Of a DNA stretch of 64,000 nucleotides, positions 52,898-61,847 are shown one piece after another. Numbering within the stretch: position 1 is the first letter of the stretch; each line of letters opens with the position of its first letter. The notes beneath the pieces are model-generated. The model worked only from the letters and a program-made list of their open reading frames with translations, did no database searches and was not told where the DNA came from. Origin of the DNA: Leptobacterium flavescens (lineage in GTDB: Bacteria > Bacteroidota > Bacteroidia > Flavobacteriales > Flavobacteriaceae); the NCBI RefSeq assembly GCF_010671605.1, contig NZ_JAABOO010000002.1, positions 868,001 to 932,000 of the forward strand. Reading direction: 5' to 3'. The position numbers and the translations under genes were made by a program.

Positions 52898-53863
52898 GTG
52901 GAAAAAACAAATTTGAATCATATTAAAGTAGCTGTTGTACAGGCTACTCCTGTTTTCTTTGATCTGGAAGCAACCCTGCTGAAGGCAGAAAATATCATCA
53001 AAGAACAGGCTTCCAAAGGTTGCAACCTTATTCTCTTTCCGGAATCTTTCATTCCCGGATACCCCCGGGGCTTTAGTTTTGAAGCGGTGGTTGGTAAAAG
53101 AGATGATGAAGGACGCGATCTTTATCTCGAATACTGGAAACACAGCCTGGAGGTAGGAAGCGAAGCTTTCCTGAAGCTGGAAAAAACAATAAAGGAAAGC
53201 GGAGCTTATGTAGTGATGGGCGCTACCGAAAAAGAAGCCGGAAACGGATCCCTCTATTGTTCTATGCTGTACTTCTCGCCGGAAAAAGGTTATTTGGGAA
53301 ATCACAGGAAAATAAAACCTACGGGAGTAGAACGCCTTATCTGGGCGGAAGCATCGGGAGAATCCCTGATCACCGTAGACAGCAAGATAGGAAGACTTGG
53401 AGGGCTAATATGCTGGGAAAATTATATGCCGATGGCCAGAGCTTCTATGTACCGGCAGGGAGTACAATTATATCTGGCGCCTACGGCTGATGCCAGGCCT
53501 ACATGGACCTCTACAATGCAGCATATTGCCTGTGAAGGCCGTTGTTTTGTTCTGGCAGCAAACCAGTACTTCAGAAAAGAGGATTATCCTGAAAAATACA
53601 GGAAATACGTTTCCAATGAAGCAAATGATATGTGCAGAGGCGGAAGCCTTATCGTTTCTCCTATGGGAGAGGTTATTGCCGGGCCTCTATACGATGAAGA
53701 AGGAGTTCTCACCGCTACCCTCAACCTGGAAGATCTGATAAAGAGCAAACTGGATTTTGATGTGATAGGACATTACAACAGATCGGATATTTTTAAGCTG
53801 GAAGTAAAGGACCAGCCCGATCCTATAAACGAAAACGCTGTAAAAGAAAATAAAACTAATTAA
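52898..53863 (+). CDS. Nitrilase (carbon-nitrogen hydrolase)
   Basis: A 321-residue enzyme of the nitrilase superfamily with all three catalytic residues: Glu about 49 (ILFPESFIPGYPRG), Lys about 138 (NHRKIKPTGVERLIW) and Cys about 172 (GGLICWENYMP). The GYPRG and ERLIW motifs belong to true nitrilases (branch 1), which turn organic nitriles into carboxylic acids and ammonia. It is cytosolic. The start is GTG at 52898, no ATG precedes the first strand. Its natural substrate cannot be told from sequence. Confidence 0.92.
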   Translation: MEKTNLNHIKVAVVQATPVFFDLEATLLKAENIIKEQASKGCNLILFPESFIPGYPRGFSFEAVVGKRDDEGRDLYLEYWKHSLEVGSEAFLKLEKTIKESGAYVVMGATEKEAGNGSLYCSMLYFSPEKGYLGNHRKIKPTGVERLIWAEASGESLITVDSKIGRLGGLICWENYMPMARASMYRQGVQLYLAPTADARPTWTSTMQHIACEGRCFVLAANQYFRKEDYPEKYRKYVSNEANDMCRGGSLIVSPMGEVIAGPLYDEEGVLTATLNLEDLIKSKLDFDVIGHYNRSDIFKLEVKDQPDPINENAVKENKTN

Positions 53864-53878
53864 CAACAATCAATCGTT

Positions 53879-55219
53879 ATGTTAAGATACTCTTTAACCA
53901 TAGTATTTCTATTTTTTATAACGCTTACGACCGCACAGACGGACAAGCGTTTATACGACATTATTGATGCGGTTTCTTCGGAACGCCTGGAAGCCGATAT
54001 CAGAACACTTGCCAATTTCGGTACCAGGAACACCTTTAGTGATACCGTATCCAACACCAGGGGGATCGGAGCAGCCAGAAGGTGGATAAAAGGCGAATTC
54101 GATAAGATCTCTCAGAATTGCCAGGGATGTCTCGATGTCTTTTACCAGAAAGATTTTGTAAAAAAAGGTGAAGGAGCACGTATCGTTAAGGATGCCTGGA
54201 TCGTAAATGTACTGGCAGTTCAGAAAGGAACCAAATATCCGAACCGTTATATCATTATGAGCGGTGATATAGATTCCAGAGCTTCGGATGCACTGAACTA
54301 TGAGATAGATGCTCCGGGAGCTAATGACAATGCCTCCGGTATGGCGGGAACCATAGAAGCCGCAAGGGTTCTGTCGAAGTATAAATTTGAAAGCAGTATT
54401 ATTTACGTCGGGCTTTCCGGAGAGGAACAAGGTCTTTTCGGGGGTGCAGGATTAGCCAAATACGCCAAGGAAAAAGGATGGGACATTATTGGGGTCCTTA
54501 ACAACGATATGATAGGGAATATTGAAGGTGTAGACGGAGTGATCGATAACAGGACATTCAGAATATTCTCTGAGCCGGTCCCTCCAACGGAAACCGAGCG
54601 TCAAAGACGAAGCAGAAGATTCTTCGGAGGAGAGGTTGACGGGATCTCCCGACAGCTGGCCCGTTATATCCACAAACAGGTGAAGACCTATATGCCCGAA
54701 ATGAACCCTATGATGATCTATCGTCTGGACCGTTTCGGACGAGGAGGTCACCACCGTCCGTTCAATGACCTTGGATATGCAGGAGTAAGGATCATGGAGG
54801 CGCATGAAAACTACAACAGACAGCATCAGAATATCAGAGTGGAAAACGGTATAAAGTACGGAGATGTTATTGAAGGCGTTAACTTCGAATACGCCAAAAA
54901 GCTTACTGCCGTAAATGCCATCAATCTGGCCAGTCTTGCATGGGCGCCTCCTGCACCAAAGAATGTAGCTATCGGTGGAATTGTTCAGCCTTCGGCTAAA
55001 TTCAGATGGGAAAAATTAAATGATCCCGATGTTATCGGATACAAGATCTACTGGAGGGATACTACCTCCCCTACCTGGGATAACAGTCGTTTTGTTGGGA
55101 ACGTTAGCGAATATACCCTCGAAGGTATTGTAATTGACAACTTCTTTTTCGGTGTAGCTGCTGTTAACAAAGATGGTCATGAAAGTATGGTTGTATTCCC
55201 TTCTCAAACATTCAGATAG
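53879..55219 (+). CDS. M28 family peptidase with C-terminal FN3 domain
   Basis: A 446-residue exported metallopeptidase (signal peptide to about residue 20). The catalytic domain holds SGDIDSR (about 130), GANDNASG (about 150), LSGEEQGLFG (about 180) and NNDMIGN (about 207), with a late His in EAHENYNRQHQ. The first zinc ligand, normally His (GHxDS), is Asp here. A fibronectin type III-like domain fills about residues 355-446. It is 15 bases behind the nitrilase and 10 before the next lipoprotein gene, so probably one operon. Aminopeptidase activity is inferred. Confidence 0.88.
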   Translation: MLRYSLTIVFLFFITLTTAQTDKRLYDIIDAVSSERLEADIRTLANFGTRNTFSDTVSNTRGIGAARRWIKGEFDKISQNCQGCLDVFYQKDFVKKGEGARIVKDAWIVNVLAVQKGTKYPNRYIIMSGDIDSRASDALNYEIDAPGANDNASGMAGTIEAARVLSKYKFESSIIYVGLSGEEQGLFGGAGLAKYAKEKGWDIIGVLNNDMIGNIEGVDGVIDNRTFRIFSEPVPPTETERQRRSRRFFGGEVDGISRQLARYIHKQVKTYMPEMNPMMIYRLDRFGRGGHHRPFNDLGYAGVRIMEAHENYNRQHQNIRVENGIKYGDVIEGVNFEYAKKLTAVNAINLASLAWAPPAPKNVAIGGIVQPSAKFRWEKLNDPDVIGYKIYWRDTTSPTWDNSRFVGNVSEYTLEGIVIDNFFFGVAAVNKDGHESMVVFPSQTFR

Positions 55220-55229
55220 TCTTTAGCAT

Positions 55230-56012
55230 ATGAAAAATATCTTTAAAATAATATGTATCCTCGCCTTGATGGCAGCATGTAAAAACACACCTGCCGCTGA
55301 GGAAGCAAAGCCTAAGAACGAAGTATTGGTTCTGGGGGCCATTCACAGTGGTCATTTGATAGACAGTATTACTTATAACACTGCTTATCTAACCAAACTC
55401 ATCAAGGAGATCAATCCCGATATTATCCTGACCGAGATCCCGCCGGACCGCTTTGAAGAAGCCGTAAGCGGTTTTAAAAGAGACGACAGTATTTCAGAAC
55501 CCAGGGTAATGCGTTTTCCGGAGTATACGGATGTAGTTTTTCCTTTGTCCAAGGAGATGGATTTTGAGATCATCCCCACGGCAGGATGGACCCTTCCTAT
55601 GGCCAGGGCACGTCAGCAAAAACTAAGGGAGATAAGCCAGGACACTTCCAGAACGGAAGACTGGAATGTCTATAGGGAAGCTAATCGCCTTTCGGATTCC
55701 CTTTACCGGGCTACGGGCAAGGTTAATGATCCTTATTTTATACATACGGATACTTACGACAGTATTCAGGATGTAGCACTACAGGTATACAACAGGCTTT
55801 TTAATGTGGAATTGGGCCTTGGTGGCTGGGAGAATATCAATATAGCCCATTACTGGAATATTGAAAAAGCCCTGGAAAAACACCGCTATGAGGGTAAAAG
55901 GGTCCTGATCACTTACGGGGCCGGGCATAAAGGGTGGTTCCTGAGAGAGCTTCGCAAAAGAGATGATATTACGCTCCTGGAAATGAAGCCCTTTTTAGAT
56001 GCGATACAATAA
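55230..56012 (+). CDS. TraB/ChaN-like lipoprotein
   Basis: A 260-residue lipoprotein (lipobox MAAC, Cys about 17). The body shows VLVLGAIHSGHL (about residues 33-44), IILTEIPPDRF (about 66-76) and VLITYGAGHKGWFLREL (about 232-248), a pattern of a Gly-x-x-His strand, an acidic Glu-Pro loop and a closing GxGH that is shared by the TraB/TIKI/ChaN superfamily (including DUF5694). Members bind metals or act as peptidases. It follows the M28 gene directly and ends at a terminator. The specific activity is unknown. Confidence 0.72.
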   Translation: MKNIFKIICILALMAACKNTPAAEEAKPKNEVLVLGAIHSGHLIDSITYNTAYLTKLIKEINPDIILTEIPPDRFEEAVSGFKRDDSISEPRVMRFPEYTDVVFPLSKEMDFEIIPTAGWTLPMARARQQKLREISQDTSRTEDWNVYREANRLSDSLYRATGKVNDPYFIHTDTYDSIQDVALQVYNRLFNVELGLGGWENINIAHYWNIEKALEKHRYEGKRVLITYGAGHKGWFLRELRKRDDITLLEMKPFLDAIQ

Positions 56013-56031
56013 TTCTTTAACAATATATCTG

Positions 56032-56058
56032 CCTGCCCGCCTAACGGGCAGGTTTTTT
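56032..56058 (+). terminator. Rho-independent terminator
   Basis: CCTGCCCG (56032-56039) pairs with CGGGCAGG (56045-56052), followed by six T. It ends the nitrilase-M28-TraB group. Confidence 0.88.
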
Positions 56059-56074
56059 ATTTAAAAACACTGAA

Positions 56075-56875
56075 ATGAAAATATATTTTCCGCAATGGCA
56101 GGGATCGGGAACCGGTAAGAATATAGAAGACGGAGCGCATACCGTACTGGAATACCTGGATGACCCCGATTTTATTAAAGTTCCCCTGTCGGAAAAGCTC
56201 CTGGAAAAGAAAAACAGCATTAATGCCTATGAAGCTATTATCGATCAGCTGAGCAGATTAAAAAAAGAGATCTCGGAAAACCAGCCTGATAATCTGAAGA
56301 TCGTAGGCGGAGATTGTGGCCTGGAAATTGTTCCCGTGTCCTATCTGAATAAACGCTACGAGGGAGATCTGGGTGTTATCTGGTTTGATGCCCATGCCGA
56401 TATCAATGCTCCACACGAATCTCATAGTTGTAATTTTCACGGAATGCCGCTAAGGACCATGTTAGGAGAAACCGATGAAGGAATGCATGATTTGCTCTTC
56501 TCCAGAATAAAACCGTCTCAGATACACTATGTAGGCCTCAGGGATATTGATGACTCGGAACAGAAAAGAATAGATACGGACAATATTTATTACTCTAAAA
56601 ATGCAGATACGGGTGTTCTGGTGGAAACCCTGAGATCCAAAAAACTTAAGAATTTATACCTGCATTTCGATTTTGATGTGCTGGAACCTACAGATTACGA
56701 TAAAACCTATTATCAGGTAAAAGAAGGGGTTAAAATAAAGGATGCTCTCACGTGTATTCAGGCTTTAACTGCTAATTTTAATGTTGTTGGCGCCAGTGTA
56801 CTCGAATCGGTAACTACCAAGCGGGATGAACTGAGTCCGATTAAACCCATAGTTGATATTTTGATGAAGGCGTGA
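56075..56875 (+). CDS. Arginase family protein
   Basis: A 266-residue ureohydrolase-fold protein. The dimanganese site is largely visible: WFDAHADI (about residues 103-110) and HFDFDVLEP (about 197-205). The first motif, GGDHS or GGNHS in arginase and agmatinase, reads GGDCG (about 78-82), so the usual first His ligand is Cys. The substrate may be arginine, agmatine, formiminoglutamate or another guanidino compound. It is a single gene after a strong terminator, followed by the MG2/plug array after 76 bases. Confidence 0.85.
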   Translation: MKIYFPQWQGSGTGKNIEDGAHTVLEYLDDPDFIKVPLSEKLLEKKNSINAYEAIIDQLSRLKKEISENQPDNLKIVGGDCGLEIVPVSYLNKRYEGDLGVIWFDAHADINAPHESHSCNFHGMPLRTMLGETDEGMHDLLFSRIKPSQIHYVGLRDIDDSEQKRIDTDNIYYSKNADTGVLVETLRSKKLKNLYLHFDFDVLEPTDYDKTYYQVKEGVKIKDALTCIQALTANFNVVGASVLESVTTKRDELSPIKPIVDILMKA

Positions 56876-56951
56876 TCCGTTTTTCGGAAATCGGTATACT
56901 TTTTGATAGATAATTCGGATAGAACAAAAAGAATATTCAACACCATCAAGT

Positions 56952-59306
56952 ATGAGAAAAATTTTACTGCTATCCATCAGTTTTTTGTTTTGTGTGGTGA
57001 TCTCACCGGCACAGGAAAAAAACTCCACCACCATTACCGACGCTTATCAAAAGTATTTTGAACTTCCCAGAGAAACCATCTTCTTGCATCTCAATAAAAG
57101 CACTTATCTTCTGGGTGAGGAAATTTGGTTTAAAGGCTATATCTACGACAGGCAAAGCGATACGCCTGCCACCAAAACCTCCAATATCCACATAGGTATC
57201 TATGATGATAAGGGAAATCAGATCAACAAAAAGCTCTTTCTCGGCTTTAACGGTTATACCCGGGGTAATATAGAAGTCGACTCGACCTTCGCCAGCGGAG
57301 AATATTATATCAAGGCTTCCACCAACTGGATGCGGAACTTTACCGAAGACGATTCCTTCGTACAAAAGATACGTATCATCAACCTGGAAACCCCTAAACC
57401 AAAGGTGGAAATAGGTCAATATGATCTTCAATTATTACCCGAAGGCGGACACCTGATAAAAGGCATCCGGAATACGGTAGGTTTTAAACTCATAGATCAG
57501 AAGGGCTTTGGAGTAGCCATAGAAAAAGGGGTCCTTCTCGATAAAGATGAAAATACCCTTCTGGAATTTAAAAGTAACTCTTTTGGAATGGGGAAATTTA
57601 TCACCCCTACCCTCAATGATCAGGAATACAAGGTGGTAGCCACTCTTTTGAATGGAGAAACAGTTGAAGCCTCCCTTTCGGGGATCAGAAGCAGGGGAAT
57701 TGGTATTTCGGTAAACAATCTTGCAAAAGAGAATGTGATCATCTCCCTAAACACCAACGATCTTACATTACAGGAAGTTGCTGATCAACAATTTCAACTG
57801 CTTATCCATAAAAACGGAGAATACTCTAATATTCCCGTACAATTCAAAACCGATCGGAAAAACACGCTCATCTCTCTTAAAAGGGAAAATTTGTTTAAAG
57901 GCATCAACACGGTCACCCTTTTTAACGAAAAAGGAGATCCCATTCTGGAACGTATGTTCTTTAACAACCACGAGATAGAACATCCCGATGTTTCAGTTAC
58001 GAGAGCTGCTGTGGATGAAGATTCCCTGAGCATTAAATTCAGGATCGACAGCAAGGGAAAGAGCCTTCAGAATTTTAGTGTTTCCGTTTTACCGGAAGGT
58101 ACCGGGTCTTATGACCATCAGGACAATATACTCTCGGCTTTTCTTCTAAAACCATATTTAAGAGGGCACGTAGAAAATGCCGCCTATTACTTCAGGGATA
58201 TGGACCGCAAAAAGGAATACGATCTGGATATTCTGCTGCTTACTCAGGGATGGAGTCGTTATAACTGGGATCAGATCTTTAGTCACAGCCCCAAGCCATT
58301 GTTCGAATTCAGGAATGGAATTACCCTTAAGGGGCGTTTTAATGAAAAGAAAATAGATGAATATGAAGAGTTCTTTATTTTTCCATCCGGGAGTACGGGC
58401 TCGAAAAAAGTAGAATTATCGGGGCCTCAGTTTGAGGTTGTCAACCTTTTTCCTCAGGATAAAGACACTCTAAGGATTGCCCTGATCAATAAAAAAAGAG
58501 ATCTGATAAAGCCCAAGCTATCTGTCAATCTGGTGGGAGAACCCGGCACAGACAGGATAAGTCATTTATATGAATCTCCTTTTTACAGGCTTAATGCACC
58601 TTCTGTTCCGGACGGTTTTCTTCAGGCTAGCATAACAGAGCTCGATGAAGTGGTGCTTAGTGAAAAGAAAAAAGAGAAAAAAGATCCGGATGCCAGAGGT
58701 AATCAAAGAGTGGATTATGTAGATCAGGACTTTGTCAGGAGGTTTTATTACGTTACCCAATATATCGAATCGAGGGGTTACGCAGTCCGGGAAAACCCTA
58801 CCAATGGTCGCGTGTTTATTAATGTAAGGTCTCCGCGAACAATAAATGGTACCACTCAACCCGCTTTTTTCCTGAACGGGATACTCAGCTTTGATTTTGA
58901 CATTCTCTACAAGCTTCCATCAAGCTCCATAGAAAAAATTATTGTAGATCAGAACGGTTATGGAGGAGGGCTTAGAGGCGCAAACGGAGTGATCAAGATC
59001 TGGTTAAGAACAACTCCCCTGATAACTGGTAACGAAAAAGCGAAACTACCTTTCTTTGAAATGCCTATAGAACACGGTTTTAGTGAGCATAAAAAGTTCT
59101 ATACTCCAAAATATCAAACTTATTTAGACAGTAATTTCAGGGATTACGGAGTGATCCATTGGGCATCAGACGTGATTCCCGATGAAAACGGAGAAGCCGT
59201 TATTAAGATCGTCAATACCAAACTGAACAATATTAGCTTCTTTATAGAGGGAATGGGAAAAGATGGAAGTATCTTTTCTTCCGTAAAGACATTATCCATA
59301 GAATAA
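56952..59306 (+). CDS. MG2/TonB-plug-like exported protein, paralogue 1
   Basis: A 784-residue exported protein (signal peptide to about residue 21). An N-terminal region (about 35-145, IFLHLNKSTYLLGEEIWFKGYIYD) resembles the MG2 domain of alpha-2-macroglobulins, then further beta-sandwich repeats follow (about 155-240 and 360-470). The C-terminal part (about 630-690) resembles a TonB receptor plug: AFFLNGILSFDF then IIVDQNGYGGGLRGANGVIKIWLR. No beta-barrel follows; only about 95 residues remain. It has its own terminator. Function unknown, possibly surface assembly or substrate delivery with a separate barrel. Confidence 0.8.
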   Translation: MRKILLLSISFLFCVVISPAQEKNSTTITDAYQKYFELPRETIFLHLNKSTYLLGEEIWFKGYIYDRQSDTPATKTSNIHIGIYDDKGNQINKKLFLGFNGYTRGNIEVDSTFASGEYYIKASTNWMRNFTEDDSFVQKIRIINLETPKPKVEIGQYDLQLLPEGGHLIKGIRNTVGFKLIDQKGFGVAIEKGVLLDKDENTLLEFKSNSFGMGKFITPTLNDQEYKVVATLLNGETVEASLSGIRSRGIGISVNNLAKENVIISLNTNDLTLQEVADQQFQLLIHKNGEYSNIPVQFKTDRKNTLISLKRENLFKGINTVTLFNEKGDPILERMFFNNHEIEHPDVSVTRAAVDEDSLSIKFRIDSKGKSLQNFSVSVLPEGTGSYDHQDNILSAFLLKPYLRGHVENAAYYFRDMDRKKEYDLDILLLTQGWSRYNWDQIFSHSPKPLFEFRNGITLKGRFNEKKIDEYEEFFIFPSGSTGSKKVELSGPQFEVVNLFPQDKDTLRIALINKKRDLIKPKLSVNLVGEPGTDRISHLYESPFYRLNAPSVPDGFLQASITELDEVVLSEKKKEKKDPDARGNQRVDYVDQDFVRRFYYVTQYIESRGYAVRENPTNGRVFINVRSPRTINGTTQPAFFLNGILSFDFDILYKLPSSSIEKIIVDQNGYGGGLRGANGVIKIWLRTTPLITGNEKAKLPFFEMPIEHGFSEHKKFYTPKYQTYLDSNFRDYGVIHWASDVIPDENGEAVIKIVNTKLNNISFFIEGMGKDGSIFSSVKTLSIE

Positions 59307-59330
59307 TTTCTTGTCAAAACATCTGGCTAT

Positions 59331-59358
59331 AGCTGCCCTTTATCGGGCAGCTTTTTTT
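59331..59358 (+). terminator. Rho-independent terminator after paralogue 1
   Basis: AGCTGCCC (59331-59338) pairs with GGGCAGCT (59345-59352), followed by seven T. Confidence 0.85.
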
Positions 59359-59435
59359 GTTTAAGTACTCAGGATGAATATATAAACTTTAAATCGCTGC
59401 CGATAGAATTGAAAAAATATTTAATAAATTTAAGC

Positions 59436-61811
59436 ATGAGAAATCTTTTAATGTTAACTGTCATTTTTTTGTCATCTGTTGTAATTTCACAGGCACAAGA
59501 CAAAAAAGATCCCTCCTACACTATTATCAATTCATATCAGCAGTATTTCGAGCTTCCAAGGGAAACTATCTTTTTGCACCTCAACAAAAGTACTTACCTG
59601 GTCGGAGAAGAAATATGGTTCAAGGGCTATATCTACGACAGGCAAAAGAATACCCCGGCCACTAAAACATCCAATATCCATATCGGGATTTATGACGATA
59701 AGGGAAATCAGGTCGACAAAAAACTCTTTCTGGGTTTTAACGGATATACCCGGGGGAATATCGCTGTCGATTCTACCTTTGCCAGCGGGGAATACTATAT
59801 CAAAGCCTCCACAAACTGGATGCGGAACTTTACCGAAGATGATTCCTTTGTTCAAAAAATACGTATCGTCAATAAAAAAGCACCCCAACCTGATCTGGGA
59901 GTAGTGAAATACGATCTGCAGCTGTTACCCGAAGGCGGACATCTGATAGAAGGTATCGAGAATACTCTCGGTTTTAAACTTACAGATCAGAACGGATTTG
60001 GAGTGGAGATCGAGAAAGGCGCCCTTATGGATGCTGACGGGAATACCCTTCTGGAGTTTAAAGCCAACTCCTTTGGTATGGGAAAATTTGCGGTAACTCC
60101 TCAAAAAGAACAATCCTATAAAGTAGTAACTACCCTTTTTAACGGGGAAAAGATAGAAGTTCCCTTTCCTGAGGTAAAAGACAAAGGGATCGGAGTATCA
60201 GTAAATAACCAGGCAAAGGAAAATGTGATCATTGCCTTAAGGACCAACGATCTTACCCTGGAAGATATAGATTCCAAAAAATTCCAGTTGCTGATCCACA
60301 AAAACGGAAAGTATTCCAGGACTACCATCCCCTTTAAGATGGGAAGAAAGAACACCCTGATCTCCTTTAAAAGGGAAAATCTGTTCAAAGGTATTAATAT
60401 CATTACCCTCTTTGATGAAAACGGAAAGCCCTTACTGGAGCGGATCTTTTTTAATGATCACAACATAGAGTATCCCACTGTTTCGGTAACAAATACCGCT
60501 ATCGAAGGGGATTCTATCAATATTAAATTCAAATTTAACGGGAAAGCAAAAAACCTTCAGAATTTTAGTGTTTCTGTTTTACCGGAAGATACCAGATCCT
60601 ATGAACACAGAGAAAATATTCTTTCGGCTTTCTTTTTAAAACCATATCTCAAAGGTTTTGTGGAGAACCCGGCATATTATTTTAAGGATATCGACAGTAA
60701 GAAAAGCTACGATCTGGATATTCTGCTGCTTACCCAGGGATGGAGTCGATATGACTGGGGTCAGATCTTTAACCACAGCCCCAAACAGCTTTTCAAATTC
60801 AAAAACGGAATTACCCTCAAAGGGAGTCTTAACGAAAAGGATCTGGAGAAATACAATGAGCTTTATATCTTTTCTGCCGGAGGCCAGGGCTCAAAAAGTA
60901 TAGAGCTTTCCGGTCCACAGTTTGAGATCAACAATCTCTTTTTAAAAGTCAAAGACACCTTAAGACTCTCCCTGATCAATAAAAAAAATGACCTGGTAAA
61001 GCCCAAACTATCGGCAAATCCGGTTCCGGAAACCTATACAGATAAGATCGGACATTTATTCAAATCACCTTTTTACAGGCTTAATAACCCTTCTGTTCCG
61101 GAGGGATTCCTCAGCGATAAAGTAACTGCCCTGGACGAAGTGGTACTCAAAGAAAAAAGAAAAGAGATAAAAGACCCGGATGCCTTGGGGCCACAGCAGG
61201 CAGAAGTGGTGGATGAAGAGTTTATTGAGAGGTATTTTTATATTAATCAATATATAGAATCCAAGGGCTATGCCGTGCGTACAAACCATGTTCGTTTGGA
61301 TCCTGACGAAGGTTTGGTGAGCATAAATTTAAAGGCCAGTCGCACTGTAAATGCTTCTACTCAGCCGGCACTTTATGTTAATGGGATTGTTAGTTTTGAT
61401 TACGACCTTCTTTTCAGGTTACCTTCCAGTGCAATCGAAAAAATAATTGTAGATCAGAGCGGATACGGGGCCGGACTGAGAGGTGGGAACGGAGTAATTA
61501 AAATATGGCTGAGAAACACCCCTCTTGTAAGGAGCTCCGGGAAATCAGTATTCCCTTATGTTGAGATACCTGTTCAAGATGGTTTTGAAGAACACAAAAA
61601 GTTTTATACTCCAAAATACCAGGCATACACCGACCGTAGTTTTCAGGACTATGGTGTGATCCATTGGTCGCCGGATGTAATTACCGATGAGAACGGAGAA
61701 GCTGTTATTAAGATCTTCAATACCAAACTGAATAATATTAGCTTCTTTATAGAAGGAATGGCAAGCGACGGGAGTATTATATCCTCCTCAAAAAAGCTAC
61801 AAATAAAATAA
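59436..61811 (+). CDS. MG2/TonB-plug-like exported protein, paralogue 2
   Basis: The 791-residue product has the same layout as paralogue 1: signal peptide (cleavage after ISQAQ), MG2-like region, repeats and C-terminal plug-like domain without barrel. I take the ATG at 59436 (MRNLLML): it is preceded by TTTAATAAATTTAAGC, which also precedes the ATG of paralogue 3; a TTG at 59409 is in frame but not conserved. No terminator is seen before paralogue 3, which starts 36 bases later, so the two are probably co-transcribed. The N-terminal half is almost identical to that of paralogue 3 at DNA level. Confidence 0.8.
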   Translation: MRNLLMLTVIFLSSVVISQAQDKKDPSYTIINSYQQYFELPRETIFLHLNKSTYLVGEEIWFKGYIYDRQKNTPATKTSNIHIGIYDDKGNQVDKKLFLGFNGYTRGNIAVDSTFASGEYYIKASTNWMRNFTEDDSFVQKIRIVNKKAPQPDLGVVKYDLQLLPEGGHLIEGIENTLGFKLTDQNGFGVEIEKGALMDADGNTLLEFKANSFGMGKFAVTPQKEQSYKVVTTLFNGEKIEVPFPEVKDKGIGVSVNNQAKENVIIALRTNDLTLEDIDSKKFQLLIHKNGKYSRTTIPFKMGRKNTLISFKRENLFKGINIITLFDENGKPLLERIFFNDHNIEYPTVSVTNTAIEGDSINIKFKFNGKAKNLQNFSVSVLPEDTRSYEHRENILSAFFLKPYLKGFVENPAYYFKDIDSKKSYDLDILLLTQGWSRYDWGQIFNHSPKQLFKFKNGITLKGSLNEKDLEKYNELYIFSAGGQGSKSIELSGPQFEINNLFLKVKDTLRLSLINKKNDLVKPKLSANPVPETYTDKIGHLFKSPFYRLNNPSVPEGFLSDKVTALDEVVLKEKRKEIKDPDALGPQQAEVVDEEFIERYFYINQYIESKGYAVRTNHVRLDPDEGLVSINLKASRTVNASTQPALYVNGIVSFDYDLLFRLPSSAIEKIIVDQSGYGAGLRGGNGVIKIWLRNTPLVRSSGKSVFPYVEIPVQDGFEEHKKFYTPKYQAYTDRSFQDYGVIHWSPDVITDENGEAVIKIFNTKLNNISFFIEGMASDGSIISSSKKLQIK
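59520..60650 (+). repeat. Long direct repeat, copy in paralogue 2
   Basis: Over roughly 1.1 kb the DNA of paralogue 2 matches paralogue 3 (61935-63065) with only scattered differences (for example 2 in 60 bases near 60001). This is far above the similarity of the genes' 3' parts. Confidence 0.8.
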
Positions 61812-61847
61812 GCTTTACAGGCTAAAGACTTTTTAATAAATTTAAGC

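Noticed and set aside
56032-56058. GC-rich inverted repeat as a possible mobile-element end
   Set aside because: It is followed by a T run and is a standard terminator; no transposase or target duplication is near.
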